From NCBI GenBank assembly GCA_039179965.1, contig JBCDEC010000023.1:1-27794 (forward strand): 27,794 nt of DNA, given 5' to 3'. The stretch is from Marinibacterium sp039179965 (GTDB lineage: Bacteria; Pseudomonadota; Alphaproteobacteria; Rhodobacterales; Rhodobacteraceae). A model generated the notes under the pieces. The model was not told where the DNA came from. It searched no databases and saw only the letters and a list, made by a program, of their open reading frames with translations. A program made the translations under genes and the position numbers. Positions 14,488-22,501 of the stretch are shown here, one piece after another; position 1 is the stretch's first letter, and each line of letters starts with the position of its first letter.

Positions 14488-16839
14488 ATGTCCCATGACC
14501 ACCTGAAAACCATCGAGCAGCGGTTGCTTTGGCTCTCCCATTGGATGATCCACACGGCCAACCACATTCGACCCAAGGCGGACGGGATCAAGGTGGGCGG
14601 GCATCAGGCGTCTTCGGCCTCCATGGTCTCGATCATGACGGCGCTCTACTTTTCGGCGTTGCGGCCCGAGGACCGCGTGGCGGTCAAACCCCATGCCGGT
14701 CCGGTCTTTCACGCGATGCACTACCTGATGGGCCATCTGCCGCGCGAAAAGATGGAGCAGTTTCGAGGGTTTGGCGGGGTGCAAAGCTATCCCAGCCGGA
14801 CCAAGGATACAGATGACGTGGATTTTTCCACCGGCTCGGTGGGCTTGGGCGTCGGGATCACGGCGCTTGCCTCTCTGGTGCAGGATTTCATCGCGGCCAA
14901 GACCTGGGGTCAGGACATTCCGCAAGGGCGGATGGTAGCGCTTGTCGGCGATGCCGAGATGGACGAGGGCAATATCTACGAAGTGTTGCAGGAGGGCTGG
15001 AAGAACAATCTGCGCAACACCTGGTGGATCATCGACTACAACCGCCAATCGCTCGACGGGATCGTGCGCGAGGGGCTCTTTGAGCGGGTCGAACAGGTCT
15101 TTGCCACCTTTGGCTGGGACGTGGTGCGGGTGAAATACGGCGCCCTGCAGCGCGCCGCCTTCGAGGAACCGGGCGGCGCAACCCTGCGTGCCTGGATCGA
15201 TGCCTGCCCCAATGTCGACTACGCGGCGCGGACCGACATTGGCGGCGCGGTCTGGCGCAGGCGGCTGATGGATGATCTGGGCGATCAGGGCGATGTCTCG
15301 GCGCTGATCGACCGGCGCAGCGATGACGATCTCTCGGCGCTGATGGAAAACCTTGGCGGCAATTGCGTGACCACCATGGCCGAGACCTTTGCCGCGATCG
15401 ATCACGATCGCCCCACCTGTTTTCTGGCCTATACGGTCAAAGGCTGGGGCACGCCGATTGCCGGTCACAAGGACAACCACGGCGGCCTGATGACCAAGGC
15501 GCAGATGGCCGAATGGCAGCGGCGTATGGGCGTGCCGGACGGGCAGGAATGGGACCCCATGGCCGGCGTCGGCGACGTCCAGGCCCTGCAAGCCTGGCTC
15601 AAGACGGTGCCGTTCTTTGCCCGGGGCGCACGCCGGTTCACCGCGCCGCGCCTGGCGGTGCCGCAGATCGACGTCGCGACCGACCGCGAAATGTCTACCC
15701 AGGCGGCCTTTGGCAAGATGCTGGACACTCTGGCCCGCGGTGACAGCGACCTGGCCGCGCGCATCCTGACGACCTCGCCGGATGTGACGGGGACCACCGG
15801 GCTGGGCGCCTTCGTCAACCGCCGCAAGCTCTTTGCCCGCAGCGCCCTGCCCGATGCCTTCATCGAACACCGCATCCCGTCGACCGCAAAGTGGAACTTT
15901 GCGCCCGAGGGTCAGCATCTGGAACTCGGCATCGCCGAGATGAACCTGTTTCTGCTTCTGGGGGCGGCGGGGCTGTCCCATGCGCTCTGGGGGGAAAGGC
16001 TGATCCCCATTGGCACGGTCTACGACCCATTCGTGCATCGCGGGCTCGATGCGTTGAACTACGCCTGCTACCAGGATGCGCGGTTCATGATCGTGGGCAC
16101 GCCGTCGGGCGTGACCCTGGCGCCGGAAGGCGGCGCGCATCAATCCATCGGCACGCCGCTGACAGGCATGGCACAGGACGGGCTGGCCAGTTTCGAACCC
16201 GCCTTTGCCGACGAGCTTGCGGTGATCCTGGAATGGGCGCTGGATTACATGCAGCGCGATGGCGATGGCGATCAGGACGAACGCACCTGGCTGCGTGATG
16301 AGACCGGAGGCTCGGTCTATCTGCGCCTGACCACAAAACCGCTGGAACAGCCCGGTCGGCGCGCGGACGACGCGTTTCGGCAAGGCGCGATTGACGGCGC
16401 CTACTGGTTGCGCCCACCGGGGCCCAATTGTGCTGTGGTGATCGCCTATCAGGGCGCCGTGGCGGATGAGGCGATCGCGGCCGCCGGCATGGTCGGCGAG
16501 ACCCGGCGCGACGTCGGCGTGCTCGCGGTCACCTCTGCCGATCGCCTGAACGCCGGCTGGACCGCCGCCCAGCGCGAACGGGCGCGCGGCAACCCGGGGG
16601 CGCTCAGCCATGTCGAGCGCCTGCTGGCGGATCTGCCGCGCCACTGCACGCTGGTCACGGTGATCGATGGTCACCCGGCCACGCTATCGTGGCTTGGTGC
16701 GGTCGAGGGGCACAAAACCGTGCCGCACGGTGTCGAGCATTTTGGCCAGACCGGAACGATCAGGGATCTCGCCCGTCATTTCCGCATCGACCGCGACGCG
16801 CTGGCCCAGTCGGTCCGGGCGCTGACGGCGGGGCGCTAG
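14488..16839 (+). CDS. ThDP-dependent enzyme of the homodimeric PDH E1 / transketolase family
   Basis: This 783-residue protein resembles AceE-type pyruvate dehydrogenase E1 and related transketolase-like proteins. The N-terminal third has GGHQASSASM and KPHAGPVFHAMHYLMG. The ThDP/Mg motif begins GDAEMDEGN at residue 154 and ends with IDYNRQSLDG, parallel to GDGEMDE...NxQxLDG of AceE. A central pyrimidine-binding domain carries the catalytic-type Glu in LELGIAEMNLF, and a transketolase C-terminal domain follows. It is shorter than E. coli AceE (about 890), and no lipoyl E2 or E3 gene lies near, so its 2-oxo acid or ketose substrate is unclear. Start 14488 is where similarity begins; the ribosome site is weak. 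It is convergent with the flavoprotein gene, 15 bases apart. Confidence 0.85.
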   Translation: MSHDHLKTIEQRLLWLSHWMIHTANHIRPKADGIKVGGHQASSASMVSIMTALYFSALRPEDRVAVKPHAGPVFHAMHYLMGHLPREKMEQFRGFGGVQSYPSRTKDTDDVDFSTGSVGLGVGITALASLVQDFIAAKTWGQDIPQGRMVALVGDAEMDEGNIYEVLQEGWKNNLRNTWWIIDYNRQSLDGIVREGLFERVEQVFATFGWDVVRVKYGALQRAAFEEPGGATLRAWIDACPNVDYAARTDIGGAVWRRRLMDDLGDQGDVSALIDRRSDDDLSALMENLGGNCVTTMAETFAAIDHDRPTCFLAYTVKGWGTPIAGHKDNHGGLMTKAQMAEWQRRMGVPDGQEWDPMAGVGDVQALQAWLKTVPFFARGARRFTAPRLAVPQIDVATDREMSTQAAFGKMLDTLARGDSDLAARILTTSPDVTGTTGLGAFVNRRKLFARSALPDAFIEHRIPSTAKWNFAPEGQHLELGIAEMNLFLLLGAAGLSHALWGERLIPIGTVYDPFVHRGLDALNYACYQDARFMIVGTPSGVTLAPEGGAHQSIGTPLTGMAQDGLASFEPAFADELAVILEWALDYMQRDGDGDQDERTWLRDETGGSVYLRLTTKPLEQPGRRADDAFRQGAIDGAYWLRPPGPNCAVVIAYQGAVADEAIAAAGMVGETRRDVGVLAVTSADRLNAGWTAAQRERARGNPGALSHVERLLADLPRHCTLVTVIDGHPATLSWLGAVEGHKTVPHGVEHFGQTGTIRDLARHFRIDRDALAQSVRALTAGR

Positions 16840-16854
16840 ATCGGGCCGCGGCGC

Positions 16855-17499
16855 CTAGTACATCACCGGCATGCCCGCGTCCTCGGCCGTCTTGAACTGT
16901 TCTTCGGGCGTGCCGGTCAGCTTGGCATGCACCGCCATGACCTGACCGATATGCGGCAGATCGGCGGCGGTGTCGGCCGGGGTGCCCCAGAGATTGGCGC
17001 GTGCAATGCATTTCGGACAATGGATCATCACCCGTTCCACGTGCAGCACCGTCGCAACCAGCGGCGCGCGGCCTTGCACCGCCATCTGTTCCAGCAAGTC
17101 CGGATCGCGCACCAGGCGGGCTTCACCATAGACCCGCAGGGTCTCTCCGGTGCCGGGCACCAGGAAAATCACCGCCAGATGCGGGTTTTGAAACAGGTTG
17201 TGGAACGTGTCGAGCCGCCGGTTGCCCGGCCGGTCCGGGATTGCGATGTGCGTGTCGTCCAGCACCTTCACAAAGCCTGCCGGATCGCCTTTGGGCGAGA
17301 TCTCGACCTGCCCGTCGCCATCGCTCGTGGCCACGACAATGAAGGTCGCGTTTGCGATATAGGCTGCCGCGATTTCGTCAATGTGATGAATGACTTTCTG
17401 AGCGGCGGGCGGAAAGGTCGGACCGATCAGGCCGCGCAGCTCCTCCTCGGATTGGACAATATCTTTGAACTGGGAAAACGGGGCGTCTGACTCTGACAT
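16855..17499 (-). CDS. Pyridoxamine 5'-phosphate oxidase (PPOX)-family FMN-binding protein
   Basis: This 214-residue protein belongs to the PPOX split-barrel flavoproteins, in the subgroup often named after MSM1026/DR2398. It shows YIANATFIVVATSDGDGQVEISPKGD, IAIPDRPGNRRLDTFHNLFQNP and HCPKCIARANLW, the conserved stretches of that subgroup. Members bind FMN or a deazaflavin and may reduce or oxidise small molecules; true pyridoxamine phosphate oxidases differ and are not implied. The start at 17499 is preceded by GGAG (minus strand, about 11 bases upstream); the frame stays open further upstream but without similarity. It is divergent from the SDR gene and convergent with the ThDP enzyme gene, so it is probably monocistronic. 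Confidence 0.88.
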   Translation of the reverse strand: MSESDAPFSQFKDIVQSEEELRGLIGPTFPPAAQKVIHHIDEIAAAYIANATFIVVATSDGDGQVEISPKGDPAGFVKVLDDTHIAIPDRPGNRRLDTFHNLFQNPHLAVIFLVPGTGETLRVYGEARLVRDPDLLEQMAVQGRAPLVATVLHVERVMIHCPKCIARANLWGTPADTAADLPHIGQVMAVHAKLTGTPEEQFKTAEDAGMPVMY

Positions 17500-17640
17500 G
17501 GGCGAATGGTCTCCAATATACACTATTGAGGTAAGCATCGCCGGTGCGGCCGTCCATGGGTGCGGGCCAATAAATTCTGTGTCCGCCCGGTTCAAAAACG
17601 GGATTGGGCGACGGGTCTCATCAGCGCTATGCTGCGCCAA

Positions 17641-17675
17641 AGGCATCAAACCCCCGGGTTGAGGGCAAGATGCCT
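17641..17675 (+). promoter_or_regulatory. Nested inverted repeat upstream of the SDR gene
   Basis: AGGCATC (17641-17647) and GATGCCT (17669-17675) form perfect seven-base arms. Inside them AACCC-CC-GGGTT (17649-17660) is a smaller dyad. The structure ends 23 bases before the SDR start codon, leaving AAGGAG free. It could be an operator or a leader hairpin. Confidence 0.4.
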
Positions 17676-17698
17676 GTTCTGTCAGACAAGGAGACTTC

Positions 17699-18541
17699 AT
17701 GACACATCCTGCTCTTACATCCGAGTCCGTCGCCGTCGTGACCGGTGCTGCCTCGGGCATTGGCCGTGCGGCGGCCGCGCAGTTTGCCAGCATGGGCATG
17801 CGTGTTGCGCTGGTGGATCGCAACGAGGATCAGTTGAGCGCCGCAGCCGACGAGGCGAAGGAGGCGGGAGCCGCAGATGTGCTGACGGCCATGGTCGATG
17901 TTTCCGATGCCGCACAGCTGGCCGATCTGAACGCCGATGTCACAGCCCGTTTTGGCGGCGCCGATATCTTGATGAACAATGCCGGCGTCGGGCTATCGTC
18001 GTCCTGTGCCGGACCGCGCGACGCCTGGGAGACAATGCTCGGCATCAACCTCTGGGGGCCGATCAACGGCACACAGGCCTTCCTGCCCGGTATGATCGAA
18101 CGCGCACGCCCCGGCGCAATCATCAACACAGGCTCCAAACAGGGGATCACGACGCCGCCGGGCAATCCGTGTTACAACGTCTCCAAGGCCGGGCTGAAGG
18201 CCTTTACCGAGGCGCTGGCGCACGAGCTGCGCAACACCGACGGCGCGCAGCTGACTGCACATCTTCTGATCCCGGGCTTTGTGCACACCGGCATGACCAC
18301 CGGCGGGCGCATCGAAAAACCGGCGGCGGCCTGGACCGCTGCGCAAACGGCGCAGTTCTTCATCGACAGTCTCAACGCCGGAGATTTCTACATCCTGTGT
18401 CCCGACAATGATGTGCCGCGCGAAACCGATGAAAAACGCATGGCCTGGGCGATCGGCGACGTGATCGAAAATCGCCCCGCGCTGAGCCGCTGGCATCCCG
18501 ACTATGCCGAGGCCTTCAAGGCCTATATGGACGCCAGCTAG
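17699..18541 (+). CDS. Short-chain dehydrogenase/reductase (classical SDR)
   Basis: This 280-residue NAD(P)-dependent oxidoreductase has the cofactor motif TGAASGIG at residues 15-22, NNAG at 93-96, and the catalytic Ser146 (NTGSKQ), Tyr159 and Lys163 (YNVSK), with the usual Ser-Tyr spacing of 13. Asp40 at the end of strand 2 (VALVDRN) favours NAD(H) over NADP(H). The start is supported by AAGGAG seven bases upstream. The C-terminal stretch (FYILCPDNDVPRETDEKRM) is somewhat longer than minimal SDRs. The substrate cannot be deduced. Two strong hairpins follow the stop, so it probably ends its own transcript. Confidence 0.93.
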   Translation: MTHPALTSESVAVVTGAASGIGRAAAAQFASMGMRVALVDRNEDQLSAAADEAKEAGAADVLTAMVDVSDAAQLADLNADVTARFGGADILMNNAGVGLSSSCAGPRDAWETMLGINLWGPINGTQAFLPGMIERARPGAIINTGSKQGITTPPGNPCYNVSKAGLKAFTEALAHELRNTDGAQLTAHLLIPGFVHTGMTTGGRIEKPAAAWTAAQTAQFFIDSLNAGDFYILCPDNDVPRETDEKRMAWAIGDVIENRPALSRWHPDYAEAFKAYMDAS

Positions 18542-18550
18542 TCGATCCGA

Positions 18551-18602
18551 CCGGGCGCGGGCCCCGTCGGGTCCCGCCCGGCGCTGTCAGGACAGACCTG
18601 AC
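18551..18602 (+). terminator. Two hairpins downstream of the SDR gene
   Basis: The first is CCGGGCG (18551-18557) pairing with CGCCCGG (18575-18581), extended by GG/CC past a bulged C. The second is GTCAGG-ACAGA-CCTGAC (18586-18602). They start ten bases after the SDR stop codon. Neither has a clear T run. The remaining bases up to the next gene (18603-18849) hold a GGAGG at 18836-18840 and nothing else I can identify. Confidence 0.5.
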
Positions 18603-18849
18603 CGGCGACGGTGCGCAGGCGGGCGCGCCGAGGGGCGCAGGCAGGGCGCTTGAACCTTCTCCGGCCCCTGCTTCACAGTGCCCGGTGGGTGCCACAGCGC
18701 ATGTCCGGTTGCACGCGGAACTCGCAACGCGTTTGTTGTGCCCCGGGCGCGGTTTCATCCGGGAACCGGGGGTGCCGCGGTCTCCGCCCGCCTTGTGGCG
18801 ACGGCGGTCTCGGCCTAAGCAAGAGGCGACCAAACGGAGGCCGGGCCAC

Positions 18850-20040
18850 ATGAACGCGTCTATCGATCTCGCGCGGGTCCGCGCCGACACGCCGGGTCTC
18901 GCCCATGGCGCCCATTTGCTGGCCTGCGGCTCCTCTCTGATGCCCAAACCGGTGATCGATGCAATTGTCGGACACACCGAACTGGAAGCCCGCGTCGGCG
19001 GCTATGAGGCCGAAGCCGACCGGCATGTGGCTCTGGAAGGGGTTTACGACTCGGTGGCGCGCCATCTCAATGCAAAGCCCCGCGAAATCGCGCTTCTGGA
19101 AAATGCGACGGTCGCCTGGTGTCATGCCTTCTATGCGCTGCCTTTGCGGCCCGGCGCGCGCATACTGACCTGCGAAGCCGAATACGCCGCCAATTATGTG
19201 GCGTTCCTGCAGCGGGCCAAACGCGAGGATTTGCGCATCGAGGTCATCCCCTCGGATGCAACCGGCGCACTGGATCCGGAGGCGCTTGAGGCCACGATGG
19301 GCGAAGACGTCGGTCTCATCGCGATGACCTGGGTGCCGACCAATGGCGGGCTGGCGAACCCGGCGGCGGAGGTCGGAAAGATCGCCCGGCGCCACAACGT
19401 GTCCTATCTGCTCGATGCCTGTCAGGCCGCCGGGCAAATGCGCATCGATGTTCAGGCGCTCGGCTGCGATTTTCTCTCGGCCACCGGGCGCAAGTTTTTG
19501 CGCGGGCCACGGGGAACGGGGTTTCTCTATGTGCGCGCGCCCTGGTTGGAGACGCTGGAGCCCGCGATAATCGATCACTTCGGCGCGCCCTGGGTGGCCC
19601 GGGATCGCTACGAGTTGCGCGATGACGCGCGCCGGTTTGAAACCTGGGAAAACTCCTACGCCCTGCGCGCGGGACTTGGGGCCGCCTTTGACTATGCGGA
19701 CGCGCTCGGCATCGATGCGATCGAAGCCCGCGTCTCGGATCTGGCCCGGTTCTGTCGCGACCGTCTGGCCGGGGTGCCCCGCGTGACCCTGCGCGACATT
19801 GGCCACCACCAGGTCGGAATTGTCAGCTTTTCCGTTGATGGCGCTGATGTGCACCCGCTGGTGACCGCCATGCGGGATGCAGGCTATGTGATCGGTGCAT
19901 CGACACCCGACAGCACCCGGATCGATTCAGAACGCCGCGCCCTGCCAACGCTCTTGCGCATCGCGCCGCACTACTACAACGCGGAAGACGAAATCGCGGG
20001 CGCGGTCGACCACCTTGCCAGCCTGATCCAAGCCAGCTGA
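18850..20040 (+). CDS. Class V PLP-dependent aminotransferase / cysteine desulfurase-like enzyme
   Basis: This 396-residue PLP enzyme has the class V fold. DACQAAGQMRID holds the Asp that contacts the pyridine nitrogen, and Lys215 in SATGRKFLRGPRGTGFLYV is the expected Schiff-base lysine. The GRKFLRGPRGTGFLYVR stretch is reminiscent of EgtE-like C-S lyases as well as NifS/SufS-like enzymes. No catalytic Cys loop of a SufS/IscS desulfurase is evident in the C-terminal part, so an aminotransferase or beta-lyase role is more likely than desulfuration. GGAGG at 18836-18840, nine bases before the ATG, sets the start; the frame is open further upstream without similarity. No ergothioneine genes are adjacent, so function stays open. 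Confidence 0.85.
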   Translation: MNASIDLARVRADTPGLAHGAHLLACGSSLMPKPVIDAIVGHTELEARVGGYEAEADRHVALEGVYDSVARHLNAKPREIALLENATVAWCHAFYALPLRPGARILTCEAEYAANYVAFLQRAKREDLRIEVIPSDATGALDPEALEATMGEDVGLIAMTWVPTNGGLANPAAEVGKIARRHNVSYLLDACQAAGQMRIDVQALGCDFLSATGRKFLRGPRGTGFLYVRAPWLETLEPAIIDHFGAPWVARDRYELRDDARRFETWENSYALRAGLGAAFDYADALGIDAIEARVSDLARFCRDRLAGVPRVTLRDIGHHQVGIVSFSVDGADVHPLVTAMRDAGYVIGASTPDSTRIDSERRALPTLLRIAPHYYNAEDEIAGAVDHLASLIQAS

Positions 20041-20310
20041 GCTTTGGCGGCCTTGGCGGTTGTCCCGCGCGCGCATGTTGATGCCTGCCGCCACAGGATC
20101 GGATCTGCCGCAGCGCGTTACCCGGCCGCAAGGTCCCGCGCGCCGATGACGATGATGTCACGGCCAGCCGCCTTCAGACCTTGCGCCATGGCCAGACCGG
20201 TGTCCCGGACCGTTGGGGCCGAAATTGAGCGCCCCACGACCTGATCCGCATGACCCTTTTGCCCGCTGTCGCGCAACAGTGTGCAAGACCTTGTCCATGC
20301 GCCGGTGACG
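20041..20310 (-). pseudogene. Possible gene remnant between the PLP enzyme and the AraC regulator
   Basis: No intact gene fits these 270 bases, but the minus-strand frame ending at TAA 20118-20120 reads like genuine protein. Its last residues, RDTGLAMAQGLKAAG followed by RDIIVIGARDLAAG, resemble a helix and a buried strand of an alpha/beta domain, with GC-rich third positions. No start codon with a ribosome site exists between the AraC gene's stop and this stretch. It may be the tail of a deleted gene or chance. A short direct repeat TTGGCGG lies at the left edge (20043-20059). Confidence 0.25.
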
Positions 20311-21162
20311 TCAGGCGGTAAACCCCGCCCGGTAGGCTGACGGGGCCTGACCATAGGCCGCGTTGAAGCGTTTTGAGAAATATGAAGGATCGCTGTAGCC
20401 CAGCCGATACCCGATCTCGGAAATCGGCAGCCGTGTGAACGCCAGCAGGCGGCAGGCCTCGGTCATCACCTTGCGCTCGATATAGGCCGCTGCCCCCAAT
20501 CCCGAGGTCTGCCGGCAAAGGCGGCTCAGATGTCCCGTGCTGATCGAAAGCGCGGCGGCGTAGTCCGATGCGGACCAGCCGTCGGCCAGGTGCTCCGAGA
20601 TCAGCGCATCGAGCGCCGGAACCGGCGCTCCGACCGGGCGCCCCCGGCGCGGATCCTCGACAGGCTGGCCATCGGCCAGCAACGCCAGAAGGCTTTGCAC
20701 AAGGGCCACGGCAACCTGGGCGCGAAAGCGGGTGTCGCGCTGCGTGATCTCGCCCAGAACCCCGCAGATCTGGCGCATGTGATCGGACAGGGCGCCATGA
20801 AACGCCTTGGACAGGACCGAACTCAACGCCTGACCCGTGGTACCGGCCGGACGGATCACGGCGCTTGGAAAGGAAAAGACCGATCCCTGTGTGCCCGGAT
20901 CAAAGCGGAACTCATGAACCGATAGCTCCGGAACATACAAGAAGCGCCCGCCTGAAAGTTCCCAGACCGCGTTGTCGACCTTGGCCCGCATATGCCCTGT
21001 CTCGATGACAAGGACCTGGGCCAGATGGGCATGGCGATGGGGGGCAATATGCCAGTCATGCAATGGGGCCCGGGCGGAAAACGACTCGCAATGCAGGACA
21101 TCGGGAAACGGGCGCTCTTCGCCATATAGGCCGAATGCCGGGATGTCAGGATCATGGGACAT
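20311..21162 (-). CDS. pobR: AraC-family transcriptional regulator, probable PobR
   Basis: This 283-residue regulator has an N-terminal cupin-like sensing domain (HIAPHRHAHLAQVLVIETG, then RFLYVPELSVHEF) and a C-terminal AraC double helix-turn-helix. The first reader helix is near WSASDYAAALSISTGHLSRLCRQ, and the second near LPISEIGYRLGYSDPSYFSKRF. It is divergent from pobA with a 93-base gap containing a perfect inverted repeat. This is the arrangement of AraC-type PobR regulators that activate pobA on 4-hydroxybenzoate. The specific name is inferred from that position; the protein family itself is certain. No good ribosome site precedes the ATG at 21162, although a second ATG at 21155 is out of frame. 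Confidence 0.85.
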   Translation of the reverse strand: MSHDPDIPAFGLYGEERPFPDVLHCESFSARAPLHDWHIAPHRHAHLAQVLVIETGHMRAKVDNAVWELSGGRFLYVPELSVHEFRFDPGTQGSVFSFPSAVIRPAGTTGQALSSVLSKAFHGALSDHMRQICGVLGEITQRDTRFRAQVAVALVQSLLALLADGQPVEDPRRGRPVGAPVPALDALISEHLADGWSASDYAAALSISTGHLSRLCRQTSGLGAAAYIERKVMTEACRLLAFTRLPISEIGYRLGYSDPSYFSKRFNAAYGQAPSAYRAGFTA

Positions 21163-21174
21163 GTTCGAAAACTA

Positions 21175-21194
21175 CCAGTCTTTGCCGTGACTGG
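21175..21194. promoter_or_regulatory. Inverted repeat in the pobR-pobA gap, candidate regulator site
   Basis: CCAGTC (21175-21180) and GACTGG (21189-21194) are perfect inverted arms eight bases apart. They lie 12 bases upstream of the pobR start and about 60 upstream of pobA. That spot suits repression of pobR and activation of pobA by the same protein. Confidence 0.5.
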
Positions 21195-21255
21195 CCATTC
21201 GTTCCGCCGCGCTTTACCCGTATCACCGCAGGATGCAAGGGAGAGGAAGCGCGCC

Positions 21256-22425
21256 ATGAAGACGGAAGTGGCCATCATTGGCGGCGGGCCATCCGGCCTC
21301 TTGCTGTCGCAATTGCTCAACAAGGCGGGCGTGGCGACGGTGATCCTCGAACGGGCCACGCGCGACCATGTGCTGTCGCGGATCCGCGCAGGGGTGCTGG
21401 AAACCGGAACGGTGCAGATGTTGCAGGAGGCCGGTGTCGGTGACCGCATGGCCCGCGAGGGAACGCCCCATGCCGGCTGCTATCTGTCTGACGACGATCT
21501 GATGGTGCGCATCAACTTCGAGGATCTGACCGGCACCAGCGTCATGGTCTATGGCCAGACAGAGGTGACGGCCGATCTGTATGCCGCGCAGGATGCCATG
21601 GGCACCCGGATCGTGCACAGCGTCGAGGATGTGGTGATCCATGACGCCGACGGAACCGCGCCTTTTGTGACCTACGTGGCGGAGGGCAAACCCGCCCGGC
21701 TGGACTGCGCCTATGTGGTGGGTTGCGACGGGTTTCACGGGGTCAGCCGCCCTACAATCCCCGAGGCCAAACGCCGCGCGTTTGAACGGGTCTATCCATT
21801 TGGCTGGCTGGGGATCCTGTCGCGCACCAGACCGGCCGATGACGAGTTAATCTACGCCAATTCGGCTGGCGGCTTCGCCCTGGCGTCGATGCGCAACGCC
21901 GCGCTCAGCCGGTACTACGTGCAGGTTCCGCTCACCGACCGGGTCGAGGCCTGGAGCGACGACCGGTTCTGGGCCAAGCTGCAAAGCTGCCTGCCGGCCG
22001 ATGTGGCCAGCCGGATGGAGACCGGCCCTTCGATTGAAAAATCCATCGCGCCGCTGCGGTCCTTCGTGTCGGAACCGCTGCGCTGGGGGCGGCTCTTTCT
22101 GGTCGGCGATGCGGCCCATATCGTGCCCCCGACGGGGGCCAAGGGCCTCAATCTGGCCGTATCGGACGTCTTCTACCTGCATCAGGCGTTGATCGATGCG
22201 CTCAAGACAGGCGACGACACCGGGATCGATGGCTATTCTGACCGCGCCCTGGCCCGGATCTGGAAGGCCATGCGGTTCAGCTGGCAGATGACAACCATGC
22301 TCCACCGCTTTGAAGGCGAGGACAGTTTCGCCCCGCGCATGCGCAGCGCCACGCTGGCGCATCTGGCGCAATCCGAAACCGCGCGGCGCGAGCTTGCGGA
22401 GAATTATGTCGGGTTGCCGTACTGA
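21256..22425 (+). CDS. pobA: 4-Hydroxybenzoate 3-monooxygenase (p-hydroxybenzoate hydroxylase)
   Basis: This 389-residue cytoplasmic FAD monooxygenase converts 4-hydroxybenzoate to protocatechuate using NAD(P)H and O2. Seen are the FAD GGGPSG motif at about residues 9-14, RIRAGVLE, the DG-type CDGFHGVSR, the substrate-site region LSRYYVQVPL, and GDAAHIVPPTGAKGLNLA near the C-terminal third, all signatures of PobA. Length matches the family (about 390-395). The start at 21256 is set by the FAD motif and a GGGAGAGGAAG ribosome site. It is divergent from the AraC regulator and feeds its product to the PcaHG dioxygenase encoded downstream. Confidence 0.96.
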   Translation: MKTEVAIIGGGPSGLLLSQLLNKAGVATVILERATRDHVLSRIRAGVLETGTVQMLQEAGVGDRMAREGTPHAGCYLSDDDLMVRINFEDLTGTSVMVYGQTEVTADLYAAQDAMGTRIVHSVEDVVIHDADGTAPFVTYVAEGKPARLDCAYVVGCDGFHGVSRPTIPEAKRRAFERVYPFGWLGILSRTRPADDELIYANSAGGFALASMRNAALSRYYVQVPLTDRVEAWSDDRFWAKLQSCLPADVASRMETGPSIEKSIAPLRSFVSEPLRWGRLFLVGDAAHIVPPTGAKGLNLAVSDVFYLHQALIDALKTGDDTGIDGYSDRALARIWKAMRFSWQMTTMLHRFEGEDSFAPRMRSATLAHLAQSETARRELAENYVGLPY

Positions 22426-22448
22426 CGACCCGTGTGGCAGTTGCCGAA

Positions 22449-22478
22449 GCGCGGGCGGCGCGCAATCATGGCCCGCGC
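22449..22478 (+). promoter_or_regulatory. GC-rich hairpin between pobA and pcaC
   Basis: GCGCGGGC (22449-22456) pairs perfectly with GCCCGCGC (22471-22478) around a 14-base loop, inside the 76-base pobA-pcaC gap. No T run follows. It might reduce read-through, mark an mRNA processing point, or simply separate the genes. The pcaC ribosome site GGGAGG lies just downstream. Confidence 0.45.
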
Positions 22479-22501
22479 GGCGCAAAACGGGAGGCAGCGG
22501 A

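Noticed and set aside
14389..16674. 761-codon open frame antisense to the ThDP-enzyme gene
   Set aside because: It is a codon-bias shadow; the product is Arg/His-rich with no recognisable domain, while the plus strand shows conserved ThDP motifs.
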